A stretch of DNA of 39,913 nt from a virus. This document shows, piece after piece, positions 33,945-39,763 of the stretch (position 1 is the stretch's first letter; the number at the start of each line of letters is the position of its first letter). Under the pieces are notes generated by a model. It saw only the letters and a program-made list of their open reading frames with translations, was not told the origin of the DNA and ran no database searches. The position numbers and the translations under genes are program-made. The DNA lies in the IMG/VR virus record IMGVR_UViG_3300008110_000139, positions 1 through 39,913 of that record. The stretch is one strand, 5' to 3'.

Positions 33945-34569
33945 ATTACATCCAGTTGTTTATGACTTAGTGCCAGCGGTGGCTACAACCATTCACCGCA
34001 GGTATAAGAACTATGTCGAAAAGGATGACATCAAGCAAGAGTGTATGGCTTGGGCTGTGACTCGTACTGCTTACATCAATGAGCAGATGTTAGAACCTGA
34101 CGAGGAAAAGCGTAAGCACAATGAAAGTCGTATTGCATTTCAGATGAGGCGTGTAGCAGAGCGCTACTCTCGTAAAGAAAAGGCGTTAAAGTCTGGGTAT
34201 CAGACAACTGATGAAGCCTACTATGAAAGCGCAGGGCTAGGTCAGCTACTTCCGTTTGTTATTGCATCCGTTGTAGATGGCACAGTACTAGAGCAGATAC
34301 AACAGATGATCCAGGATGGGCAACCCAAAGGTAAGTCATCACCATCTGAAGGTGGCAACCTACTTGCTACCCTTATTGATATCAAGCGTTGCTTCTTGAA
34401 GCTAGATGTACAAGACCAACTACTGCTACGCCTACGTCACTTTGATAACTACACACTGCAACAGATAGCAGGGCAGTTAGAGTGTGCAGTATCCACCGCA
34501 GATCGCAGATGTCAACAGGCATTACGCAGACTGATTGAACTACTAGGAGGTTCTAGCCCGTGGAGTTAG
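33937..34569 (+). CDS. Sigma factor-like DNA-binding protein
   Basis: GTG 33937 preceded by GAGG is preferred to the upstream start at 33913; it overlaps the preceding gene by 8 bases. The N-terminal part YKNYVEKDDIKQECMAWAVT resembles sigma region 2. The C-terminal part (LRLRHFDNYTLQQIAGQLEC, then AVSTADRRCQQALRRL) is a sigma region 4 HTH. It probably directs host RNA polymerase to phage promoters, in partnership with WhiB. 210 residues, as for short ECF-like sigma factors. Confidence 0.78.
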   Translation: MTELHPVVYDLVPAVATTIHRRYKNYVEKDDIKQECMAWAVTRTAYINEQMLEPDEEKRKHNESRIAFQMRRVAERYSRKEKALKSGYQTTDEAYYESAGLGQLLPFVIASVVDGTVLEQIQQMIQDGQPKGKSSPSEGGNLLATLIDIKRCFLKLDVQDQLLLRLRHFDNYTLQQIAGQLECAVSTADRRCQQALRRLIELLGGSSPWS

Positions 34570-34868
34570 AAGAAGCAGAACAATACTTCAAGAGTGAAAA
34601 GTTCCAGGCTAACTATCACGCTTATGTTATGGAGTCCCAGAAGATCAAGACTCAACGAGAGTTAGAAGAGGCTGAACGCCAGCGCAAGCGTGCTGAGTAT
34701 GAGGCTTCACCTCAGTATGCAATAGATCAAGCTGAGAAGAAGGCACGCATTGAAAGAGAGCAGATGCGTGACAGTATCGAGCAAGAGATATTGCAAACAC
34801 TTCACGATGCGTTAGCACGAGCTGGTGCAAGGTGTGAAGATTACGATGATGATTACAGGTGCTGTTAA
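34560..34868 (+). CDS. Coiled-coil protein, 102 aa
   Basis: GTG with strong AGGAGG (34545-34550) 9 bases upstream, overlapping the sigma-like gene by 10 bases. Nearly all Glu, Lys, Arg, Gln helix (QRELEEAERQRKRAEYEAS), ending in an acidic/Cys tail EDYDDDYRCC. Could bind the sigma-like factor as an antisigma or be structural; no family recognised. Confidence 0.6.
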   Translation: MELEEAEQYFKSEKFQANYHAYVMESQKIKTQRELEEAERQRKRAEYEASPQYAIDQAEKKARIEREQMRDSIEQEILQTLHDALARAGARCEDYDDDYRCC

Positions 34869-35251
34869 TGAAAGAGATAGATCTATTTAACTTTCTCAAA
34901 GAGGGTTTGTACCCAGACCTTACCAAGTCTGAGGGTATCTACGATTCCTTTGACTGCATCAGCGAGCAGGCAGGTCACTACATAGAACTCAAGTGTCGCT
35001 ATACACATTACGATACCTTGCTGATTGAAGAGATGAAGTATCGCAAGCTGATAACGCAAGCAGCTGAGCGAGATCTAATCCCGTTCTACATTAACTCGAC
35101 ACCGAAGGGTGTCTTTTCTTTTGACCTGATGGATGTACCTGAACCTGAGTGGTCAGTTGGTTGGATGCCAGCAACCACAGAGTTTGCACGTAACCACAAG
35201 ATGGAGAAGTTAGTAGGTTATCTACCTATCGAAGAGGCAGTGCAACTATGA
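34868..35251 (+). CDS. PD-(D/E)XK nuclease-like protein, 127 aa
   Basis: ATG 34868 overlaps the preceding stop (TAATG) and is preferred to the upstream GTG at 34859. The pattern YDSFDCISEQAGHYIELKCR has Asp followed by Glu-x-Lys, and the following HYDTLLIEEMKYRKLITQ is typical of restriction-fold phage proteins that bind DNA. Catalysis is suggested, not certain. ATGA overlap with the next gene. Confidence 0.6.
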   Translation: MKEIDLFNFLKEGLYPDLTKSEGIYDSFDCISEQAGHYIELKCRYTHYDTLLIEEMKYRKLITQAAERDLIPFYINSTPKGVFSFDLMDVPEPEWSVGWMPATTEFARNHKMEKLVGYLPIEEAVQL

Positions 35252-35481
35252 ACGTAGACAAACTGATTGATGAGATCAACGAGGAAGATAAAGAACTCAA
35301 CGAGTTAATTGTTTTGATGTATGAGACTAAGCAACTGGAAAGTCTTTGGGCTTACAAAGCTGCTATGTTTTGTATGCTTTACGGTTATGAAACTTACCAG
35401 ATAGAGAAGTTAATGAAAGAGAAATCGCCCAGCGTGGTTGGTGCTAAGATGGTTAGGAAGCAAACCAAAGATGATGTATGA
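35248..35481 (+). CDS. Hypothetical helical protein, 77 aa
   Basis: ATGA overlap with the preceding gene. Acidic N-terminal helix (DKLIDEINEEDKELNELIVL), a central hydrophobic helix (LESLWAYKAAMFCMLYG) and a basic C-terminus. No family recognised. It overlaps the zinc-ribbon gene by 11 bases. Confidence 0.55.
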   Translation: MNVDKLIDEINEEDKELNELIVLMYETKQLESLWAYKAAMFCMLYGYETYQIEKLMKEKSPSVVGAKMVRKQTKDDV

Positions 35482-35644
35482 CTATCGTTGCACAGAGTGC
35501 AACAGTGAGATAACTATTGAGCGTAGCATCCACGATGAACCGCGTTCACCCTCTTGCTTTGACTGTCACATAGAGATGGTCCGTAAGTTTGATGCACCTA
35601 GTATTCAGTTCAAGGGAGGAGGGTTCTACTCCAATGGAGGATAA
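35471..35644 (+). CDS. FmdB-like zinc-ribbon protein, 57 aa
   Basis: Two adjacent ATGs (35471 and 35474) can start it. CTEC at the N-terminus and CFDC in the middle form a Cys4 zinc ribbon, followed by MVRKFDAPSIQFKGGGFYSN. This matches FmdB/regulatory zinc ribbons, whose C-terminal GxGFY motif is characteristic. Overlaps the methyltransferase gene by 11 bases. Role likely regulatory or nucleic-acid binding. Confidence 0.75.
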   Translation: MMYDYRCTECNSEITIERSIHDEPRSPSCFDCHIEMVRKFDAPSIQFKGGGFYSNGG

Positions 35645-36215
35645 GTACCCCAACTGGTTCAAGATCACAGCTCAGGCAAACTTTGAACGCTTTCTCCTAC
35701 CGCTAGCAGGTAAGCGTGGCCTTCGCTTCTTGCAGCTGGGTGTGTACACAGGTGATGCAACAGTGTGGCTACAAGAGAATGTTCTTACGCACCAAGATAC
35801 CTGGCTCTTTGACATTGATACCTGGGAAGGTAGTGAAGAAGAGGCACACGAGAACCTAGACTTCAACGAGATCTACGACTATTACAAAAGCAGAATAAAA
35901 GAACGCGACCCTGTCTATCACTATCGTGTCAGCACCTATGATTTCTTTGTCACTCAAAGAAGTTCAATTCAAGGGCCATTTGATTTCATCTACGTAGATG
36001 CAGACCACACCACAGTGGGTGTGCTGTTAGATGCTGAGCTTGCTTGGCCTCACCTAAAGTCCGGTGGCATTATGGCCTTTGATGATTACACGTGGGGATC
36101 TCATCTACCCGCACACCTTGCACCCAAGCTAGGCATCAACCTCTTTATTGCACGCCATCAAGGTCAGTTCGAAACCCTTGTTGTCAATGGACAAGTGTGG
36201 ATACGTAAGCTATAG
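35634..36215 (+). CDS. Class I SAM-dependent methyltransferase (Methyltransf_24-like)
   Basis: ATG 35634 with AGGAGG (35617-35622). SAM-binding motif I LRFLQLGVYTGDATVW, acidic loop LFDIDTWEG, and FDFIYVDADHTTVGVLLDAE plus GGIMAFDDYTWG as in small-molecule or glycan methyltransferases. 193 residues. Lacks the NPPY/DPPY of DNA N6-methyltransferases, so DNA is not the obvious substrate; a sugar or small molecule is more likely. Last gene before a terminator. Confidence 0.8.
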   Translation: MEDKYPNWFKITAQANFERFLLPLAGKRGLRFLQLGVYTGDATVWLQENVLTHQDTWLFDIDTWEGSEEEAHENLDFNEIYDYYKSRIKERDPVYHYRVSTYDFFVTQRSSIQGPFDFIYVDADHTTVGVLLDAELAWPHLKSGGIMAFDDYTWGSHLPAHLAPKLGINLFIARHQGQFETLVVNGQVWIRKL

Positions 36216-36254
36216 TTAAGCCAGGTAATCAGATATTACCGAGTGCTAGCAAGA

Positions 36255-36284
36255 AGCCCCCGCCAATTACGGCGAGGGCTTTTT
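36255..36284 (+). terminator. Intrinsic terminator of the early/middle cassette
   Basis: AGCCCCCGCC (36255-36264), loop AATTAC, GGCGAGGGCT (36271-36280), then TTTTGTTT. One mismatch in a 10-bp GC-rich stem. The surrounding CTAGCAA and TTTGCTAG lengthen the symmetry, so it may also reduce minus-strand transcripts arriving from the right arm. Confidence 0.9.
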
Positions 36285-36321
36285 GTTTGCTAGGAAAGGG
36301 TTAGAAACCCAGCAAGATTAT

Positions 36322-36759
36322 TCAGTACCAACCGACTCGATCTGAGTGTCGTTTAGCGCTGCAGAAACTGCCTCGATAGCGGTGTTCAACGTATCGTACA
36401 GCGTGAAGGATCTGTAGTTCAGGTGCTCCACTACGTTCTCTAAGGAGCTGAGCAATTCCGAAAGCTGAGCTAATTGGTTTGCCCTGAGAGTCTCTTGGGC
36501 GAGCCAAGTGGTCGAAGCGGGATTCACGGGTCCAAAGTGCGACAGCACACTGTCGCTGTTGTGCGTTGTAACCGAGTGCTCGGAGGTAACTAACTGCAAG
36601 TGCCTTGTTCTCACGCTTCTCCTCCATCGTAGCTTTCGTCCGGGCTTTCATAATCGGTACGTCCGGCAACATCGGGGACTCCGTTCGCCCGTGTACGTGT
36701 AGTAATAGTAAGACGGGTACTATCAGCAACACCAACCCACTTCTTGCCCTCTTGCTCAT
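36322..36759 (-). CDS. Exported lytic-transglycosylase-like protein
   Basis: Cell-wall enzyme, 145 residues. A classical signal peptide or membrane anchor opens it (MSKRARSGLVLLIVPVLLLL, then HVHG). The SLT-like core reads VALWTRESRFDHLA, with Glu as presumed catalyst, then SSAFGIAQLL and a C-terminal VEHRYRGSFCSA with VGWY, as in small actinophage transglycosylase-type proteins. The start has GGGAG 5 bases upstream. The first 149 bases overlap, in another frame, the gene at 36611-36898, so the signal peptide is encoded inside that gene. Terminal gene of the minus-strand array. Another reading frame over the same bases (36318-36614) is rejected. Confidence 0.75.
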   Translation of the reverse strand: MSKRARSGLVLLIVPVLLLLHVHGRTESPMLPDVPIMKARTKATMEEKRENKALAVSYLRALGYNAQQRQCAVALWTRESRFDHLARPRDSQGKPISSAFGIAQLLRERSGAPELQILHAVRYVEHRYRGSFCSAKRHSDRVGWY

Positions 36760-36898
36760 CTAACTCCCTCTCTTCCACAAGCAACTGCCTGTATTCGTCA
36801 GCGTATAAATGAGACAGGCGTACTAAAGCTCGGTCTCTTGCCCTTCTATAATTGCGGTACGAGATAGCCTGCATACCGCTTACCTCTCTACTCTCCAT
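36611..36898 (-). CDS. Basic N-terminal/acidic C-terminal hypothetical protein, 95 aa
   Basis: ATG 36898 with GGGAGGAC 9 bases upstream; the more upstream in-frame start at 36919 is less likely. Residues about 13-45 are a very basic helical segment (RNYRRARDRALVRLSHLYAD), followed by LLVEERELDEQEGKKWVGV, a pattern I associate with small conserved actinophage proteins. The C-terminal half overlaps the start of the transglycosylase gene. Nucleic-acid binding is plausible from the charge; no family known. Confidence 0.65.
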   Translation of the reverse strand: MESREVSGMQAISYRNYRRARDRALVRLSHLYADEYRQLLVEERELDEQEGKKWVGVADSTRLTITTRTRANGVPDVAGRTDYESPDESYDGGEA

Positions 36899-36971
36899 TG
36901 ATCTTGTCCTCCCACACAATAAGTCCGTATGCTACCACCATCACTACTGCTAGCCCTAACCAGTACATCAT
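36888..36971 (-). CDS. 27-residue single-span membrane peptide
   Basis: ATG 36971 overlaps the stop of the upstream gene (ATGA). The peptide is MMYWLGLAVVMVVAYGLIVW followed by EDKINGE: one hydrophobic helix and a short charged tail. It overlaps the following gene by 11 bases. Could be an early membrane effector. Support comes from coupling and composition only. Confidence 0.5.
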   Translation of the reverse strand: MMYWLGLAVVMVVAYGLIVWEDKINGE

Positions 36972-37267
36972 AAGCTCGCTGCCCTTACTATCTCGGTGAT
37001 GTCTATTGTCTGCCCTACTAGGTGAGCGTCCTCTTCATCACTGTCCCACGCAGATACCAGTACTCTACTGCCACTAGGTGCAAGGCTTAGCCACTGTATG
37101 CACTGCTCAGCATTAGCCCCGCCCCACGTGTTAGCACCATCAGGTTCTACTACTTCATAGAATAAGATCAAGTCAGACTTCTTTGGGTGTATGGTGTAGA
37201 TGTTGCTGCCCTCCTCTAACTTTTTACTGCGTACTTGCCCATAAAGGGTTGCTTTTATGTTACTCAC
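36968..37267 (-). CDS. Hypothetical protein, 99 aa
   Basis: GTG 37267, behind GGAGGAGG, fits better than the ATG at 37312 because the latter would overlap deeply with the previous gene. Sequence SNIKATLYGQVRSKKLEEGS, FYEVVEPDGANTWGGANAEQ and LVSAWDSDEEDAHLVGQTID; mixed alpha/beta and soluble. No family recognised. Confidence 0.55.
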   Translation of the reverse strand: MSNIKATLYGQVRSKKLEEGSNIYTIHPKKSDLILFYEVVEPDGANTWGGANAEQCIQWLSLAPSGSRVLVSAWDSDEEDAHLVGQTIDITEIVRAASL

Positions 37268-37415
37268 TGTCCTCCTCCAATCCAAAGAGGCGAGCCATAG
37301 CACTGTTGGCACGGCGTAAATTCTTAATCGCTTCCGCTATCTCCTCCTCTTGTAAATTCTTTTCAGCTTGGTTGATACATAGATCGAACTTAGCTTCTAG
37401 GTATTCTTTATTCAT
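37260..37415 (-). CDS. 51-residue helical peptide
   Basis: ATG 37415 chosen over the start at 37448. Long charged helix (EYLEAKFDLCINQAEKNLQE, EEIAEAIKNLRRANSAMARL) with TPR/coiled-coil character. Overlaps its neighbours by 8 bases on each side, as in the rest of this array. Function unknown. Confidence 0.6.
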   Translation of the reverse strand: MNKEYLEAKFDLCINQAEKNLQEEEIAEAIKNLRRANSAMARLFGLEEDSE

Positions 37416-37494
37416 TTTCTTCCTCTCCCTCGTATTGTGTGCCGTCATCTCCGTTTTCTTGGCGATCTTCTACCCACTCTTTTAGACTAATCAT
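37408..37494 (-). CDS. 28-residue acidic peptide
   Basis: ATG 37494, with GGAGGAGAGGGTA upstream. Sequence MISLKEWVEDRQENGDDGTQ followed by a Glu-rich tail. Overlaps both neighbours by 8 bases. No family; small size keeps confidence modest. Confidence 0.5.
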   Translation of the reverse strand: MISLKEWVEDRQENGDDGTQYEGEEENE

Positions 37495-37648
37495 TACCCT
37501 CTCCTCCTTTAATAGATTTATTCTCACACTCTTCGCACGTGCTAGAGTCATAGGTGTTGCGGTCATACTCTCCTCCACACGTATCACACTCTACGTAGTA
37601 GGTGTCATCATAGAAAACCGGATCGTTTAGCTGCATCTCGTAGCCCAT
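37487..37648 (-). CDS. Zinc-ribbon protein, 53 aa
   Basis: ATG 37648 follows GGAGGAGAAGTA. Two knuckles, ECDTCGGEYD and TCEECENK, give a Cys4 zinc site. The N-terminus has many Tyr/Asp (LNDPVFYDDTYYV). Start overlaps the previous stop (TAATG). Probably a small regulator or adapter; no specific family. Confidence 0.65.
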   Translation of the reverse strand: MGYEMQLNDPVFYDDTYYVECDTCGGEYDRNTYDSSTCEECENKSIKGGEGND

Positions 37649-37758
37649 TACTTCTCCTCCTCTTCCGCCGTCTTCCACTGTACATCTACCGGATCACTGT
37701 AGGTTATAGCTCCGTTAGCGTGCAGCGTTACGGTATAAGTAACCATATCTCTAGGCAT
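37648..37758 (-). CDS. 36-residue beta-rich peptide
   Basis: ATG 37758 with GGAGGAGAAGAG upstream. TYTVTLHANGAITYSDPVDV followed by an acidic EEEEK tail. Coupled to both neighbours by TAATG. Unknown function; ribosome binding site and coupling are good. Confidence 0.55.
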   Translation of the reverse strand: MPRDMVTYTVTLHANGAITYSDPVDVQWKTAEEEEK

Positions 37759-37943
37759 TACTCTTCTCCTCCAAACAATTCTGCACACTCACAATAGTGT
37801 CCGCACGTATAGCAGACATAGAGCCCGCTAAAGTGTGTATGGTAACCGTAGCTACGGTATCCCTCGTTATCTTGCACGTAATATCTACCGTGCATATCTT
37901 GCTTAGCTCCGGCGATCTCTCGCTCTCTCTCTAGTGTGCTCAT
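37758..37943 (-). CDS. Zinc-ribbon-like protein, 61 aa
   Basis: ATG 37943 with TAAGGG upstream. Contains YVCYTCGHYCECAELF: four Cys plus His in a short span near the C-terminus, with HTHFSG before it. The N-terminus is charged. First gene of the second minus-strand sub-array, after the 96-base gap at 37944-38039. Function unknown. Confidence 0.65.
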   Translation of the reverse strand: MSTLEREREIAGAKQDMHGRYYVQDNEGYRSYGYHTHFSGLYVCYTCGHYCECAELFGGEE

Positions 37944-37971
37944 ATCTAACCCTTACTCTCTATCCTTATCC

Positions 37972-37984
37972 TACTAATTTAGTA
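37972..37984. repeat. Inverted repeat TACTAA-T-TTAGTA
   Basis: Perfect 6-bp arms around one base, within the 96-base gap that separates the clamp gene from the small zinc-ribbon array. A candidate operator or promoter element. Only symmetry is seen. Confidence 0.45.
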
Positions 37985-37990
37985 AGATAG

Positions 37991-38007
37991 TACCGGACTC
38001 TACCGGA
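37991..38007. repeat. Direct repeats TACCGGA with 10-bp period
   Basis: Identical heptamers at 37991-37997 and 38001-38007, one helical turn apart, beside the inverted repeat at 37972-37984 in the same gap. Candidate binding site for a regulator of the right-arm genes. Confidence 0.45.
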
Positions 38008-38039
38008 TAGGTAGAGCACGATACTACACTACTAAACTA

Positions 38040-38642
38040 TTAGTCTACGTATCGCATAGGCATAAGCAAAGCTCTCCACTCTACTTTAGTAATCGGTAGG
38101 TGGATCATCATAGGCTTACCCTTGCCCATAAACTCTACGCGTACCGGGTTACCCTTACCCGCTATCTTTGCATAGTCAGCGAATAGGGCCGGGTTAAACG
38201 CTACCTCCCCTAGTGGCTCTCTCTCACTCTTACTCAATAGATCCTCAAAACTAGCCGGGTAGTTCGCGTCTAATAGTTGCACGGTGATGGAGCTCCCGCT
38301 CACGCTCACGGTTAATAGGTCACCGATACGGTTAAGGGTTACACGGGATAGCTTGTTACTCTTACATAGCTCTATAACCCGCTTAACATCGCTTAGTGAT
38401 AGTAGGCTCTTAGATAGTTGCCCGTGCTCTACCTCTATCTTTCCCTCTATCAAGCGGTATCTATCGGTAGCCCGGGCCACGAGATAGCCCGCTCCCTCTC
38501 CCTCTAGCTGCACACTATTGAGCGCGTATAGGCTCTTATCCTTGCTTGAGTGAGTAGATGCTCCCTCTAATAGCTCCACTAGAGCGCTATTCCCAAGCTC
38601 TACGGTATCGGTTACTACTTTAGTCTCTTCCATAGTACTCAT
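38040..38642 (-). CDS. dnaN-like: DnaN-like DNA polymerase III sliding clamp
   Basis: Ring-forming processivity factor, 200 residues, shorter than the about 370 of bacterial three-domain clamps, so two domains at most. The pattern ATDRYRLIEGKI resembles the clamp motif ATDGHRL, and the C-terminal part NPVRVEFMGKGKPMMIHL with WRALLMPMRYV resembles the DnaN C-terminus ending in LMPVRL. A two-domain clamp would need three subunits for a closed ring, as in PCNA, or might act on the host clamp loader differently. No phage polymerase is in the window, so it would serve the host enzyme. Confidence 0.75.
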   Translation of the reverse strand: MSTMEETKVVTDTVELGNSALVELLEGASTHSSKDKSLYALNSVQLEGEGAGYLVARATDRYRLIEGKIEVEHGQLSKSLLSLSDVKRVIELCKSNKLSRVTLNRIGDLLTVSVSGSSITVQLLDANYPASFEDLLSKSEREPLGEVAFNPALFADYAKIAGKGNPVRVEFMGKGKPMMIHLPITKVEWRALLMPMRYVD

Positions 38643-38688
38643 TACTTAACCCTTATTCTCTTAGTTTAACCGGCTAGGTACCGGCCCG

Positions 38689-38718
38689 CGCTCTCTCCCG
38701 CCTAAGCTAGAGAGAGCG
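38689..38718 (-). ncRNA. 9-bp hairpin in the leader of the clamp gene
   Basis: CGCTCTCTC (38689-38697) pairs perfectly with GAGAGAGCG (38710-38718) around 12 bases. It lies in the 84-base gap between the clamp and the upstream membrane gene on the same transcript. No T-tract follows on the minus strand. A neighbouring symmetric element around GGTACC (about 38670-38686) may add structure. Likely a leader or processing element. Confidence 0.45.
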
Positions 38719-38726
38719 AGAGTCAC

Positions 38727-38882
38727 CTACCTAGTGAAAGTCTTATCACACTCTAATAGTGATCCTCTACAGTATCCGCTCTCCGTGTACCATAGGTTAC
38801 CGCTTACCCATATTAGGCCGGCGATTAGTAGGCCGATAGCTATACCGGCCACTAGGTTACCGCGTTTAGATAGCTCTCTCAT
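38727..38882 (-). CDS. 51-residue membrane protein
   Basis: ATG 38882 overlaps the previous stop (TAATG). A basic N-terminus (RELSKRGN) is followed by a hydrophobic helix LVAGIAIGLLIAGLIWVSG and a polar C-terminus with two Cys (GYCRG, LECDK). Either a membrane protein or an exported one with an uncleaved anchor. No family recognised. Confidence 0.6.
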   Translation of the reverse strand: MRELSKRGNLVAGIAIGLLIAGLIWVSGNLWYTESGYCRGSLLECDKTFTR

Positions 38883-39310
38883 TACTCTAAACCCTCCACG
38901 ATAGAGCGGGCATACTCATAAGCGGGCTCAAACTCAAACACGGGAAGAGTAGCGGTATCAAACCAATCGCTGAAGCGATAGGTCACGCTATGGATCTCAC
39001 TGCCTACGTGCTTTATCTCTAGGTAAGAGCTAGGCCCGCCATAGCTTAGACATACGCTAGTGAGTGTATAGCTATCAATAGATAGGGCCGGATCATTAAA
39101 GTAATCGTCACTATCGGGATCACTCATTAGCGCGGTTAGGTCATCGTTAAGAGATTTTAAACTCTCCTTAATTCTACCCGCGCAGCTCTTAGCTTGTTGC
39201 TGCTTGAGATAGTTAGAGAATTCTTCGATAGCTTTACCGCTGCAATTAGGGCACGTCATAAGCTCACCGACATAATCGCAGTTAGCACACTTATTCATTA
39301 GATCGCTCAT
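38882..39310 (-). CDS. Zinc-ribbon protein with C-terminal domain, 142 aa
   Basis: N-terminal Cys4 ribbon (KCANCDYVGELMTCPNCSGK) and a C-terminal acidic, mixed alpha/beta domain with LTSVCLSYGGPSSYLEIKHV. TAATG coupling with both neighbours. No family recognised. It may be a nucleic-acid-binding regulator. Confidence 0.65.
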   Translation of the reverse strand: MSDLMNKCANCDYVGELMTCPNCSGKAIEEFSNYLKQQQAKSCAGRIKESLKSLNDDLTALMSDPDSDDYFNDPALSIDSYTLTSVCLSYGGPSSYLEIKHVGSEIHSVTYRFSDWFDTATLPVFEFEPAYEYARSIVEGLE

Positions 39311-39477
39311 TATTTAGCTCCTTTAGTTAGTACCACGATACCGGCGAGGACACTCACCGATAGTAATGAAATTAAAGTAAATAGGATAGTGCTCTCATAA
39401 GTAAGAGTTACACTAGGTAGAATTGCGTAGAGATAAGCCGGGGTAACTATTGCAAGAGCTGCGCCGATATATAACAT
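39310..39477 (-). CDS. Two-span membrane protein, 55 aa
   Basis: ATG 39477 has AAAGGAT 9 bases upstream and overlaps the previous stop (TAATG), so the longer in-frame version from 39561 is rejected. Two hydrophobic helices (YIGAALAIVTPAYLYAIL and ILFTLISLLSVSVLAGIVVL) separated by a polar turn, and a basic C-terminus. Function unknown. Confidence 0.65.
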   Translation of the reverse strand: MLYIGAALAIVTPAYLYAILPSVTLTYESTILFTLISLLSVSVLAGIVVLTKGAK

Positions 39478-39644
39478 TAGATAGATCCTTTCACGATAGT
39501 AATCTTGTAAGCGTTTAGTTTGGCGTCTCTGCGGGTATCCTTGCACTCTGCACACCAGCATTTTGCAATTGTTAGCTTGCTATCGCTAGAGCTGCAATAG
39601 CTATCTAGGCACACTCCGCAGCTGCAGACTTTATTCTTAGTCAT
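39477..39644 (-). CDS. Cys-rich zinc-binding peptide, 55 aa
   Basis: First gene of the minus-strand array. Seven cysteines: CSCGVCLDSYC in the first half and CWCAEC in the second, followed by a basic segment (KDTRRDAKLNAYK). This looks like a treble-clef or ribbon-type zinc domain. Its stop overlaps the next ATG (TAATG). Probably an early regulator or inhibitor; no family recognised. Confidence 0.6.
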   Translation of the reverse strand: MTKNKVCSCGVCLDSYCSSSDSKLTIAKCWCAECKDTRRDAKLNAYKITIVKGSI

Positions 39645-39657
39645 TTATTTACTCTTA

Positions 39658-39663
39658 TCTATA
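39658..39663 (-). promoter_or_regulatory. Possible -10 element for the right-arm array
   Basis: Minus-strand TATAGA with a following leader of about 6-7 bases before ATG 39644. The -35 region is poor. Plausible but not strongly supported. Confidence 0.3.
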
Positions 39664-39751
39664 GAGCTTGTTAGGTAAGTGTTTAGCTCTACAGGGTAAA
39701 CGATACAGGACTATACCGTTATGTACAACTCTTAATGGTCATAGTTTTACA

Positions 39752-39763
39752 GTGACCGGTCAC
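39752..39763. repeat. 12-bp perfect palindrome GTGACCGGTCAC
   Basis: Fully self-complementary. The half-site GTGAC also forms the inverted repeat at 29-44 at the other end of the window. Located about 110 bases upstream of the first minus-strand gene, a good position for an operator. Function inferred. Confidence 0.6.

Noticed and set aside
36318-36614. 98-residue minus-strand frame
   Set aside because: Lies in another frame over the transglycosylase-like gene, which has catalytic-site motifs and a better start.
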